A stretch of DNA of 20,947 nucleotides from Candidatus Nealsoniibacteriota bacterium (GTDB lineage: Bacteria; Patescibacteriota; Minisyncoccia; Minisyncoccales; PWPS01), in contig PWHM01000107.1 in assembly GCA_003554915.1 (NCBI GenBank), positions 1 to 20,947 of the forward strand, read 5' to 3'. This document shows positions 7,371 to 13,002 of this stretch, one piece after another; within the stretch, counting starts at the first letter, position 1, and every line of letters begins with the position of its first letter. Below the pieces are notes generated by a model. The model ran no database searches and was not told the DNA's origin. It saw only the letters and a list, made by a program, of their open reading frames with translations. The position numbers and the translations under genes are program-made.

Positions 7371-7380
7371 AAAAGACAAG

Positions 7381-7407
7381 ACGCAGCCAAAATCCGGCTG
7401 CGTTTTT
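7381..7407. terminator. intrinsic terminator after the 38-aa gene
   Basis: A perfect 8-bp stem ACGCAGCC/GGCTGCGT with a 7-nt loop is followed on the plus strand by TTTTT-ACTTT. It lies 10 nt after the stop of the small gene. It faces the convergent tRNA-binding gene that ends at 7411, and on the minus strand the stem is followed by CTTGTCTTTTT. It probably serves both transcripts. Confidence 0.88.
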
Positions 7408-7410
7408 ACT

Positions 7411-7725
7411 TTAACTTACCTCTGCTCCGTTTTCCACCTTTCCGTCGACGGTAAGCAGTCTCGCCTCTTTGCCGGCGGCCAAAATCATTCCCTCCGAATC
7501 CTGACCGAACATGACTTTGGTCTCCAGATTAGCCAAAACAATAACCTTTTTTCCGACCATCTCTTCTTTTGGATAATGATCTTTAAGCCCGGCTAAAACC
7601 TGTCTTTTTTCCTTTCCGATGTTCACGATTACCTTGTACAAGCTGTCGGCCCCCTCCAAATCTTCGACTTCCAAAACCTCCCCCACTCTTAAATCTAATT
7701 TTTTAAAATCTTGAAAAGAAATCAT
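7411..7725 (-). CDS. stand-alone tRNA-binding OB-fold protein (MetRS beta/C-terminal-domain-like)
   Basis: This 104-aa protein consists of just the Trbp111/EMAP-II-type OB fold that binds tRNA elbows. The fold appears as the C-terminal dimerisation domain of many methionyl-tRNA synthetases or as a free-standing protein. The motifs are in order: FKKLDLRVGEVLEVEDLEGA, then DSLYKVIVNIG, RQVLAGLKDHYP, VGKKVIVLANLETKVMFG and the SEGMILAA signature. The length suits a single-domain subunit, so it probably acts in trans with a MetRS catalytic subunit encoded elsewhere. CsaA-like or generic tRNA chaperone roles are alternatives. There is no visible ribosome binding site. A TATAAT one base before the ATG is too close to be its own -10 box. 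Its upstream region is the long repeat block. Confidence 0.88.
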   Translation of the reverse strand: MISFQDFKKLDLRVGEVLEVEDLEGADSLYKVIVNIGKEKRQVLAGLKDHYPKEEMVGKKVIVLANLETKVMFGQDSEGMILAAGKEARLLTVDGKVENGAEVS

Positions 7726-7753
7726 AATTATAGTGTTAATACTAATACCTCTA

Positions 7754-7778
7754 TTTCTACGCTCCCGAAGCGTAGAAA
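7754..7778. repeat. 10-bp perfect hairpin upstream of the tRNA-binding gene
   Basis: TTTCTACGCT and AGCGTAGAAA form a perfect 10-bp stem with a 5-nt loop. No T-run follows on either strand, so it is not a good terminator. The arm shares the AGCGTAG core with the REP-like elements in this block and probably belongs to that family. Confidence 0.6.
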
Positions 7779-7789
7779 ATCAATAATCA

Positions 7790-7905
7790 AAGGGATTCTT
7801 CGGGCTTCGCCCTCAGAATGACAATAAGGTGTGCTCAGAATGACAATAAGGTGTGCTCAGAATGACAATACTAATAGTCATCTTGAGCGTAGCGAAAGAT
7901 CTTTT
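7790..7905. repeat. REP-like element with 22-bp tandem units and a 51-bp repeat shared with 2734-2784
   Basis: A hairpin-forming arm (GATTCTTCGGGCTTCGCCC..., from about 7794) leads into tandem 22-bp units beginning CTCAGAATGACAATAAGG. The units lie at 7812-7833 and 7834-7855, with a third partial copy to 7870. Positions 7855-7905 are identical, base for base, to 2734-2784. They contain GAATGAC, a short loop, and GTCATCTTGAGCGTAGCGAA. The tandem step looks like local slippage of the REP arm. Confidence 0.8.
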
Positions 7906-7960
7906 CGAAGAGATTCCCAGAGATACCCGATCAGGTCGGGTACATGGCTAGGGAATGACG
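7903..7960. repeat. 58-bp direct repeat, copy 1
   Basis: This is identical to 8122-8179. It is framed by GATTCCC near the left end and GGGAATGACG at the right end, and has an inner hairpin TACCCGA-TCAGG-TCGGGTA. It is therefore a nested inverted repeat that could fold in DNA or RNA. It overlaps the end of the preceding 51-bp REP repeat by 3 bases. Confidence 0.85.
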
Positions 7961-8061
7961 TTGCTGTGTATTGGGAATGACGGTGGTTTGTGGCTGGGAA
8001 TGACGTTGTCTGTGTTAGGAATGACGTTGTCTGTGTTAGGAATGACGGTGGTTGTGGTTAA
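7952..8061. repeat. array of about five 21-23-bp units beginning GGAATGACG
   Basis: Units begin at about 7952, 7974, 7997, 8018 and 8039, each with GGAATGACG followed by a G/T-rich tail (TTGTCTGTGTTA-like). The units at 7997-8017 and 8018-8038 are identical 21-mers; the outer ones are degenerate. The array starts from the terminal GGGAATGACG of the 58-bp repeat. The plus-strand open frame through this array is a by-product of the repeats. Confidence 0.8.
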
Positions 8062-8121
8062 GAATAACAATCTGCTCTCCGTCATTCCCGACCCCGATCG
8101 GGAATCTTTTTATATGGTAAC

Positions 8122-8179
8122 TTTCGAAGAGATTCCCAGAGATACCCGATCAGGTCGGGTACATGGCTAGGGAATGACG
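8122..8179. repeat. 58-bp direct repeat, copy 2
   Basis: This is a perfect copy of 7903-7960. Between the two copies lie the 22-bp array and another hairpin (ATTCCCGA at 8084-8091 with TCGGGAAT at 8098-8105) followed by CTTTTT. From 8180 to 8222 the sequence returns to AT-rich TTAATTTTCAATT-type filler like that flanking the block at 2660-2901. The whole 7726-8222 gap contains no gene I can support. Confidence 0.85.
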
Positions 8180-8222
8180 GTGGTTAATTTTCAATTATCA
8201 AACCTCAATTTTTAATTTCTAC

Positions 8223-8423
8223 TTATTGGTTGTTTTTATAATCTTCAATAAATTTTTCAATTGAGCGGTCATAGGTCTTTTCGGCTTCTTCCGAAAAAAA
8301 ACAAGCGGGAAGCTCGCCCTTTTTGCGATGATATTGAATACAATCACAGCAGACCCCCTTTCGCGGGCAACCCTCATAACTGCAATTGCAGCTCTCTAAA
8401 TTTTCTTGTTTTTTACACTCCAT
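8223..8423 (-). CDS. DUF6485-family small cysteine-rich protein
   Basis: This 66-aa protein has seven cysteines clustered in the first two thirds, in the DUF6485 pattern: MECKKQENLESCNCSYEGCP, then RKGVCCDCIQYHRKKGELPA and CFF. A charged helix (EKTYDRSIEKFIEDY) follows. The pattern suggests a small metal-binding (zinc or Fe-S) cytoplasmic protein; the metal and function are unknown to me. The gene starts 3 nt after the stop of the DUF1460-like gene, so it is the last gene of that operon and is likely translated by coupling. It is followed by the long repeat block. Family recognition is by motif and is fairly confident. Confidence 0.8.
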   Translation of the reverse strand: MECKKQENLESCNCSYEGCPRKGVCCDCIQYHRKKGELPACFFSEEAEKTYDRSIEKFIEDYKNNQ

Positions 8424-8426
8424 AAG

Positions 8427-9146
8427 TTAATTAATTTTATAGAAGGCGACCGCGTCGTTGTTCGATCTTTGTAAATAGTTGCCGAAATCTTCTCTATAAA
8501 CCTGTCCGTGATCCGGAGACGCGTGAACCAAATCGGTCCCGTCCAAAATAAAACCCTCGTGATTAATGTCCAGTCCGATGTCCGCATTGCCGTCCCTGAT
8601 AAACATCACACCGGCCACTTCCGGAAGATTGTCCGTAACCTTCAAAGCGTCTTCAATTCTTATATAATCAATCATTATTTCTTCTTGCCAATCTATATCT
8701 ATTATTCTGTCTTCATTCAGGGTTACTCTTTTCTGATTGACATGCCCCTCTCCCACCTTTGCGGTAATGTCCTCGAAATAGTCGGATACCTTGTTTCTGT
8801 AGGTAGAAAAGTGGAGACGGCTTTCGTAGCTGACCTCTCCCGGCGGATAATAATTTACTTCTTTTATCTTTTCTTCCGGCCTTTCACCGTGCAAGTTGGC
8901 TACGGTGACTAAAACCAAAGTGGTACAATCGAAAACATTTTCTTCATAAACATTTTCCTCGTCCATCGGGCCCAATGCGTAAGGAGTTCCTATGAATCCG
9001 GTGATTATCTCCCTTAACTCATCATAGCTTTCCTCAACCGGCTCCTTTTCATTGATAACCGGCTCCTCTTCCGGCCTGTCCCGAAAAACGGCAAAACCGA
9101 TCAATATCGCCAAAACCAAGATTAGAACCCATATTTTTTTATTCAT
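8427..9146 (-). CDS. membrane-anchored DUF1460-like (NlpC/P60-type) putative amidase
   Basis: This 239-aa protein has an N-terminal membrane anchor or uncleaved signal (about 5-21) and an acidic linker. Its extracytoplasmic domain resembles DUF1460, the N-acetylmuramoyl-L-alanine-amidase-like branch of NlpC/P60 cysteine peptidases. Visible landmarks are FIGTPYALGP, the nucleophile region FDCTT (Cys74), YESRLHFSTYRNKVSDYF, the His region INHEGF (His196), and VHAS (208-210). The likely substrate is peptidoglycan or another envelope amide; this is inference. I start at the ATG at 9146-9144, because it overlaps the last codons of the preceding paralogue and gives a clean signal sequence. The 11-residue longer frame is less likely. 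It is the catalytically intact member of a tandem pair. Confidence 0.72.
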   Translation of the reverse strand: MNKKIWVLILVLAILIGFAVFRDRPEEEPVINEKEPVEESYDELREIITGFIGTPYALGPMDEENVYEENVFDCTTLVLVTVANLHGERPEEKIKEVNYYPPGEVSYESRLHFSTYRNKVSDYFEDITAKVGEGHVNQKRVTLNEDRIIDIDWQEEIMIDYIRIEDALKVTDNLPEVAGVMFIRDGNADIGLDINHEGFILDGTDLVHASPDHGQVYREDFGNYLQRSNNDAVAFYKIN

Positions 9147-9918
9147 TGATTTCAAAAAAGTTAACTGCATCATAATCACTGTCTTCCAAAAAGATTAAAA
9201 AGTCCTCTTCTATCACTTCCCCTTCGTCACGAGGGGCGTGAACAAAATCGCTGCCGTCGAGGACAAGACCCTCCGATCTTACGTCGAGTCCCATTTCCTC
9301 ATCCCCGTCCATAATGAATGTTACTCCGGCTACTTCCGGAAGATTAACCAAAATTTCTTCTACGTCCCCGACACTTATATACTCCAAAACAATCTCCTCT
9401 TCCCAGTTTATATCCAGAAGCCTTCCCTCTTCATCTCTTTCTTTATTTAAAACGACTGCCTTGGTTTGAACGTAATCCTCTCCGACTTCCCGGGTTATGT
9501 CACCGAAGTATTCCGACGCTTTGTTTCTGTAAGTGGAAAAATGGAGACGGTTTTCGTAAGAAACTTCTCCCGGTGGATAGTAATGAATCTTTTTCATTCC
9601 TTCTTCCGGATCCTCGGGAAAGTGATAATTGGCGGCTACGGTCAAAACCAAAGTCGTCGAATTGAAAGCTTCTTCAGTGTAAATATTCTCTTCATCCAGA
9701 GGACTTTCACCATAAGCGGCCCCCAGAAAAGATCTTGTTATTTCTCTGAGAGTTGGCTCTTCGACTTCTTCTTCACCGTCTTCTTCGTCAATTATTTCTT
9801 CTTCCTCTTCTTCCTCTTCCGATGGAATTTCCGGATCCTCGGGACCAAGAAACATATAGCTCAAAGCTACCACCAGAAGAACTATAAGTATGGCGATTAT
9901 TATGTCTTTAGTCTTCAT
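9139..9918 (-). CDS. DUF1460-like paralogue lacking catalytic Cys and His (probable pseudoenzyme)
   Basis: This 259-aa protein is a close paralogue of the gene immediately downstream. They share the PPGEVSYE-RLHFSTYRNK block, VNLPEVAGV, and the LDGSDFVHA segment. It has an N-terminal membrane helix (about 5-24) and then an acidic linker dominated by glutamate (about 30-54). At the nucleophile site FDCTT is replaced by FNSTT (Ser87), and at the His site NHEG is replaced by RSEG (Ser215). Both catalytic residues expected for the family are therefore missing while the fold-defining motifs are kept. It is probably a non-catalytic partner, decoy or binding protein. The reading frame is intact, so it is not a decayed pseudogene. 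It overlaps the next gene by 8 nt, implying coupled production. A role with its neighbour is inference. Confidence 0.72.
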   Translation of the reverse strand: MKTKDIIIAILIVLLVVALSYMFLGPEDPEIPSEEEEEEEEIIDEEDGEEEVEEPTLREITRSFLGAAYGESPLDEENIYTEEAFNSTTLVLTVAANYHFPEDPEEGMKKIHYYPPGEVSYENRLHFSTYRNKASEYFGDITREVGEDYVQTKAVVLNKERDEEGRLLDINWEEEIVLEYISVGDVEEILVNLPEVAGVTFIMDGDEEMGLDVRSEGLVLDGSDFVHAPRDEGEVIEEDFLIFLEDSDYDAVNFFEINE

Positions 9919-9959
9919 AATTTTGACTTTTTATTTTAAAAAGTAAATAATTAACCAAG

Positions 9960-10214
9960 CTAACTGCCCGGAGAGGAAACTATCAAAAGATAGCTTTCCC
10001 CGTCAAAAGGATCCCGCTTTTCCAAAACGGCATCGATAAGCTTGGATACTTTTGCACAATCATCCACGTCAACCGAAGAAGCTTCTTTGTCAACCGTAAT
10101 CTCGATGGTTTTTTTTCCGTCCCTTTCACCGAGTTCGACGGACTTGAAAATAAGCCCTTCGGTTTCGACTATTGGTAATATTATTTCTTTTAACTCGTCT
10201 TTCATCTCTATCAT
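9960..10214 (-). CDS. rimP: RimP-like protein, N-terminal domain only
   Basis: RimP is a 30S subunit maturation factor of about 150 aa with an alpha/beta N-terminal domain and an SH3-like C-terminal domain. This 84-aa protein contains only the N-terminal domain: PIVETEGLIFKSVEL, then TIEITVDKEASSVDVDDCAK, VSKLIDAVLEKRDPFD and YLLIVSSPGS. The stop falls exactly where LDRPL and the C-terminal domain normally begin. The sequence after the stop shows no continuation in any frame that I can see, so this looks like a domain-level truncation, not a frameshift. The usual nusA-infB neighbours are absent. The start could also be the ATG three codons in (10205-10203); neither has a strong ribosome binding site. 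It begins 6 bp from a divergent plus-strand gene. Confidence 0.75.
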   Translation of the reverse strand: MIEMKDELKEIILPIVETEGLIFKSVELGERDGKKTIEITVDKEASSVDVDDCAKVSKLIDAVLEKRDPFDGESYLLIVSSPGS

Positions 10215-10220
10215 TGTAAC

Positions 10221-10853
10221 ATGTTTCGAGAAATTATAAAAAGTCTGAAGCGATTAATTAATGACCTCACTGAAGAGGAGATCTTTCTTTTGGGAAGTTC
10301 CGTGGGAATTGTCGTCTTGGGATTTTTAATTTACGCCGTCTGGCAAATGCGACTCCCCTCGGAGGAACCGCCGGAAGATCCGGAGCAGATTGAAGAGATT
10401 GAAGAAACCGAAAAACATCCTTCAATTAATGAAGTCCACGGTTACGAAATAGCTGAACTCAAGGTGGAAAAACCTGATGAGGCTCGGCTCTTCGGTATCG
10501 AAGAGCCTTCCGATTTTATAATAAAATATGAGGACGTCTATCATGCCGTATTTAAAAATGAAGATAGCTTACCGATAGACGAATGGATTGAAAAGAAAAT
10601 AGAAGAGAAAGGTGCCGGTGCTACTTTGGAAGATAAAAAAGAATCCTTAAATATCATATTTCAAAGAGAGGTTGATACTTCCCTCGGAAAAGGCAAAGAG
10701 GTAATTATAATGAACGATTCTCAAGCGGGAGAGCTCCTGATACCCCGCGATGACTACATAATGAGCTTTTACTACGAGGCCGAAAACCCCAGGGACGTCT
10801 CCCTGATGGAATCAAAGAGAAACGTTTTAATCGAAAGTATTAAATACCGATAA
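10221..10853 (+). CDS. membrane-anchored protein of unknown function
   Basis: I do not recognise this 210-aa protein. It has an amphipathic N terminus and one membrane helix (about 20-42, LLGSSVGIVVLGFLIYAVWQ). A Pro/Glu-rich acidic linker (about 44-66) leads to a C-terminal soluble domain of alternating strands and helices. The domain includes EVIIMNDSQAGELLIPRDDY and a final LIESIKYR. Topology suggests the domain faces outward. It is the larger of only two plus-strand genes and is divergent from rimP with just 6 bp between start codons. Its expression signals must therefore lie inside rimP, or the leader must be extremely short. No ribosome binding site is visible. It ends at a terminator shared with the convergent GreA-like gene. 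Confidence 0.7.
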   Translation: MFREIIKSLKRLINDLTEEEIFLLGSSVGIVVLGFLIYAVWQMRLPSEEPPEDPEQIEEIEETEKHPSINEVHGYEIAELKVEKPDEARLFGIEEPSDFIIKYEDVYHAVFKNEDSLPIDEWIEKKIEEKGAGATLEDKKESLNIIFQREVDTSLGKGKEVIIMNDSQAGELLIPRDDYIMSFYYEAENPRDVSLMESKRNVLIESIKYR

Positions 10854-10876
10854 AAATAACGAGCAATTGAATACAA

Positions 10877-10903
10877 AAAGAGGAGGGGTTTCCCCTCCTC
10901 TTT
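10877..10903. terminator. bidirectional terminator between the TM protein and the GreA-like gene
   Basis: A perfect 12-bp stem AAAGAGGAGGGG/CCCCTCCTCTTT with a 3-nt loop lies between converging genes. On the minus strand it is followed by TTTTT (after the GreA-like stop at 10926). On the plus strand the T-run is only the last three bases of the stem. It should be efficient for the GreA-like gene and probably also works for the plus-strand gene. Confidence 0.88.
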
Positions 10904-10925
10904 AAAGGTTGATACTCGAGGAGCT

Positions 10926-11402
10926 TTATAATATGTTAAGAATCTCTACTTCGCTCGCTTCCCCATTTGCTTTATACCTGACTATTTCTCCCGGCTTTTT
11001 TCCTATTATTACCGAAAGTGGTGCCTGAAGAGAGATTTCGTTATCACAATCCGGGTCTTTAATTCCTACCACGTATTCTCTCTTTTCTCCCGCCGGAAAG
11101 CAAAGAGTTACCTTTGAGCCTATTCCCACCTTATCGGTCGGTATATCTTCTTGCTTAATCACTTTTGCGTTCTTAAGAATACTATCGATTCTTCTTATTT
11201 TTCTACTTATTCCTTGTCCGTGCCTTTTGATGCTTATAAATTCATTATTGCAACTGTGACTTCTCACCTTGACGGCCCCTTCTTCAATACGAAACTTCTT
11301 TCTTTTCTTCTGAAGCTCTTCTTTCTTTTTCTTTAATTTACTTCTCCCTTCTTCAGTTAAATAACAAGTTGCACCCTTCTCTTCGGTCAAATGACGATCC
11401 AT
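10926..11402 (-). CDS. GreA/GreB-family transcription factor with degenerate coiled-coil tip
   Basis: Gre factors enter the RNA polymerase secondary channel and use tip acidic residues to stimulate cleavage of backtracked RNA. This 158-aa protein has the two-domain layout. The N-terminal coiled coil (about 14-80) starts with CYLTEEGRSKL. The C-terminal FKBP-like domain has IGSKVTLCF, YVVGI and APLSVIIGKKPGE. Aligning back from NAKVI places RSHSCNNEF (47-55) over the canonical GDLKENAEY, so the catalytic Asp becomes Ser48 and the Glu becomes Cys51. It should not stimulate cleavage normally. A non-cleaving secondary-channel regulator is a reasonable inference. It has a consensus promoter and a good AGGAGG (11414-11409) 6 nt before the ATG, so it is probably well expressed. 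It also has its own terminator. Confidence 0.82.
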   Translation of the reverse strand: MDRHLTEEKGATCYLTEEGRSKLKKKKEELQKKRKKFRIEEGAVKVRSHSCNNEFISIKRHGQGISRKIRRIDSILKNAKVIKQEDIPTDKVGIGSKVTLCFPAGEKREYVVGIKDPDCDNEISLQAPLSVIIGKKPGEIVRYKANGEASEVEILNIL

Positions 11403-11451
11403 TTTAACCCTCCTTTTGAAGTATGTGAAATTAAAAACCCTCGAGTATGTA

Positions 11452-11480
11452 ATTATATGTTTTTAGAGCCCGAGTGTCAA
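11452..11480 (-). promoter_or_regulatory. perfect consensus promoter for the GreA-like gene
   Basis: On the minus strand TTGACA (11480-11475) and TATAAT (11457-11452) match the sigma70 consensus exactly and are separated by 17 bp. The -35 box overlaps the 3' end of the RNase H gene. The predicted leader is about 43 nt and contains ACATACTCGAGG and ACATACTTC, an imperfect repeat. Confidence 0.9.
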
Positions 11481-11926
11481 CTAAGATTCAACTTATTATC
11501 CTTCTCTCTGTTATCCAATTCCTCATTAACCAGCTTATCGGCATCCTTATTATAATTTCTCTTGACGTGTTTGACTTTCACTCTTTTAAAATCAACAGTC
11601 AAGTTTCTGAGCTTCATGAAAAGCTTTTGGATGCTTTCATTTTTTATTTTGTAATCTCCCTTGAATTGCTTATAGAGAAGCTCCGAATCGGTCCTGATCT
11701 CTATCTCCGTCTCTTTGGCCAGCTTTTTTCCGAAACGGGACTTGAATTTTTTCAAAGCGAAAATTGCCGCCTCGTATTCGGCCACATTATTGGTTAAATT
11801 ATCTCCCAAATATTTGGAGTGCTTTTCAATAACCTTCTTTTTGCCGTTGCAAAAGACTATTCCCGCCGCCGCCGGCCCGGGATTGCCTCTGGCACCTCCG
11901 TCGGTATAAACCACTATTTTTTTCAT
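11477..11926 (-). CDS. rnhA: ribonuclease HI
   Basis: This 149-aa type 1 RNase H cuts the RNA strand of RNA-DNA hybrids (R-loops, primers). The four catalytic acids are visible: D9 in VVYTDGGARGNPGPAA, E50 in NNVAEYEAA, D80 in IRTDSELL, and D130 in NKDADKLVNE. As in the short bacterial/archaeal-like subgroup, the basic protrusion is not obvious. The start codon overlaps the stop of the DHH phosphoesterase gene by 4 nt (ATGA), so it is translated as part of the long operon. Pairing with a RecJ-like phosphoesterase fits primer or R-loop processing, which is inference. Confidence 0.95.
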   Translation of the reverse strand: MKKIVVYTDGGARGNPGPAAAGIVFCNGKKKVIEKHSKYLGDNLTNNVAEYEAAIFALKKFKSRFGKKLAKETEIEIRTDSELLYKQFKGDYKIKNESIQKLFMKLRNLTVDFKRVKVKHVKRNYNKDADKLVNEELDNREKDNKLNLS

Positions 11927-13002
11927 TGAAAATATTTTATTAGATTATTTTTGAACTTCTTCAAATTCTCGGTTTTTATAGTAAATCCGGCCGCCGGTGG
12001 ATGGCCTCCGTAATTTAGCAAAATATCTTCAGAAACCTTCATCGCCTCCACCGCGTCTTCACCTTCCGGAACCCTGACCGTACCCTGGGAAACGCCCCCT
12101 TTCTCTTTGTAGATAAAAACCGGCTTATCCAACTTTTTAACAATCTTGGAGGCGACCTTGCCCAATAAAAAAGTCTGATAATCCACACTACCCTCGAAGA
12201 CTATCGATCCTTCTTTATGAGCTTCGAGCACCTTTTTTTTTATTTCTCTCACCCTCTCTTTTCTGCTTTCGTATTGCTCCATCAGCTTCTCAGCCATTAT
12301 CTTTTGATCCTTTTTTTCTTTCAGCTGAAAATACAAAAAAGATTCCGGAACTTGAGAAATCATTTTCGTAACATTAAGAAAAGAAGCTATTTTTTGGTAA
12401 AGCTCAAGAGGTTTCTCCGAATCCAGCAAACCTTGGAACACTTCCACACCGGAAGTGGCGGGGAAATTTTTTTCTGATTTGCTTAAAACCTCCGCATTTT
12501 TATCTCTATGGGGCATCATATCACCGAAAATGGCCAAAGCGGTATATTCCAAAAACTCCTTTTTTTCTTCGCTTAAAAGAATTTTGGAAAGCTCCAAAAT
12601 AATTCCCGCATTGGGTCTCTCCTTGAACGTGTCTCCGGTTAGTTTGGGGCAAACTATCAAATCGGCTCGGGGTAACTTATCATGCGGCTTGTGGTGGTCC
12701 AACAGTATAATTTCAAAACCGGCTTCTTTCGTCTTTTTAACTCCTTCGAAATTACTGATGCCGCAATCCATCACTATGAGAAGCGCCGGGGCCTCATTTC
12801 TAAAAAGATCAACGGAATCCGGGCTCAGTCCGTAGCCTCTTTCTTCTTTATTGGTAAAAAAACAAGAAGGGTTGTAGCCCAACTCTTCCAAGCTTTTCTT
12901 CATAATAAGAGCGGAGGTAATGCCGTCCAAGTCGGAATCGCTGTAGATTATATGTTTATCGGCTTTTTTTATTCTTTCTGCCGCTTCTTTCAAATTTTTC
13001 AT
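11923..13002 (-). CDS. DHH/DHHA1 family phosphoesterase (RecJ-like)
   Basis: This is a 359-aa DHH-superfamily protein, smaller than canonical RecJ (about 570 aa) and lacking the OB fold and other additions. The metal-binding motifs are intact: SDSDLDG (21-27), VMDCG (77-81) and LDHH (101-104). The C-terminal DHHA1 substrate-binding motif GGHPPAAGF (332-340) is also present. It could be a minimal single-strand 5' exonuclease, a nanoRNase or a cyclic dinucleotide phosphodiesterase; the family does not decide this. I see no PAS or GGDEF domain, which makes a GdpP-type enzyme unlikely. It overlaps both pgk upstream and rnhA downstream by 4 nt (ATGA), so the three are coupled. Confidence 0.9.
   Translation of the reverse strand: MKNLKEAAERIKKADKHIIYSDSDLDGITSALIMKKSLEELGYNPSCFFTNKEERGYGLSPDSVDLFRNEAPALLIVMDCGISNFEGVKKTKEAGFEIILLDHHKPHDKLPRADLIVCPKLTGDTFKERPNAGIILELSKILLSEEKKEFLEYTALAIFGDMMPHRDKNAEVLSKSEKNFPATSGVEVFQGLLDSEKPLELYQKIASFLNVTKMISQVPESFLYFQLKEKKDQKIMAEKLMEQYESRKERVREIKKKVLEAHKEGSIVFEGSVDYQTFLLGKVASKIVKKLDKPVFIYKEKGGVSQGTVRVPEGEDAVEAMKVSEDILLNYGGHPPAAGFTIKTENLKKFKNNLIKYFQ

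Noticed and set aside
6874..7379. Several open frames across 6584-7379 on both strands
   Set aside because: They fall in the RNase P RNA gene or antisense to the 38-aa gene and its promoters.
7726..7735. TATAAT immediately before the tRNA-binding gene's ATG as a promoter
   Set aside because: Only one base separates it from the start codon and no -35 box stands at the right distance.
7812..8061. Tandem arrays as a CRISPR
   Set aside because: Units are directly adjacent without unique spacers and no cas gene is present.
7955..8170. 71-codon plus-strand open frame through the repeat island
   Set aside because: It translates the tandem GGAATGACG units into a repeating GM-T-LSV-L pattern. It has no ribosome binding site and lies wholly in intergenic repeats.
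8427..9179. Longer N terminus (11 extra residues) for the intact DUF1460-like protein
   Set aside because: The extension precedes a clean MNKK-type membrane anchor and runs further into the upstream paralogue; the ATG at 9146 gives the usual short overlap.
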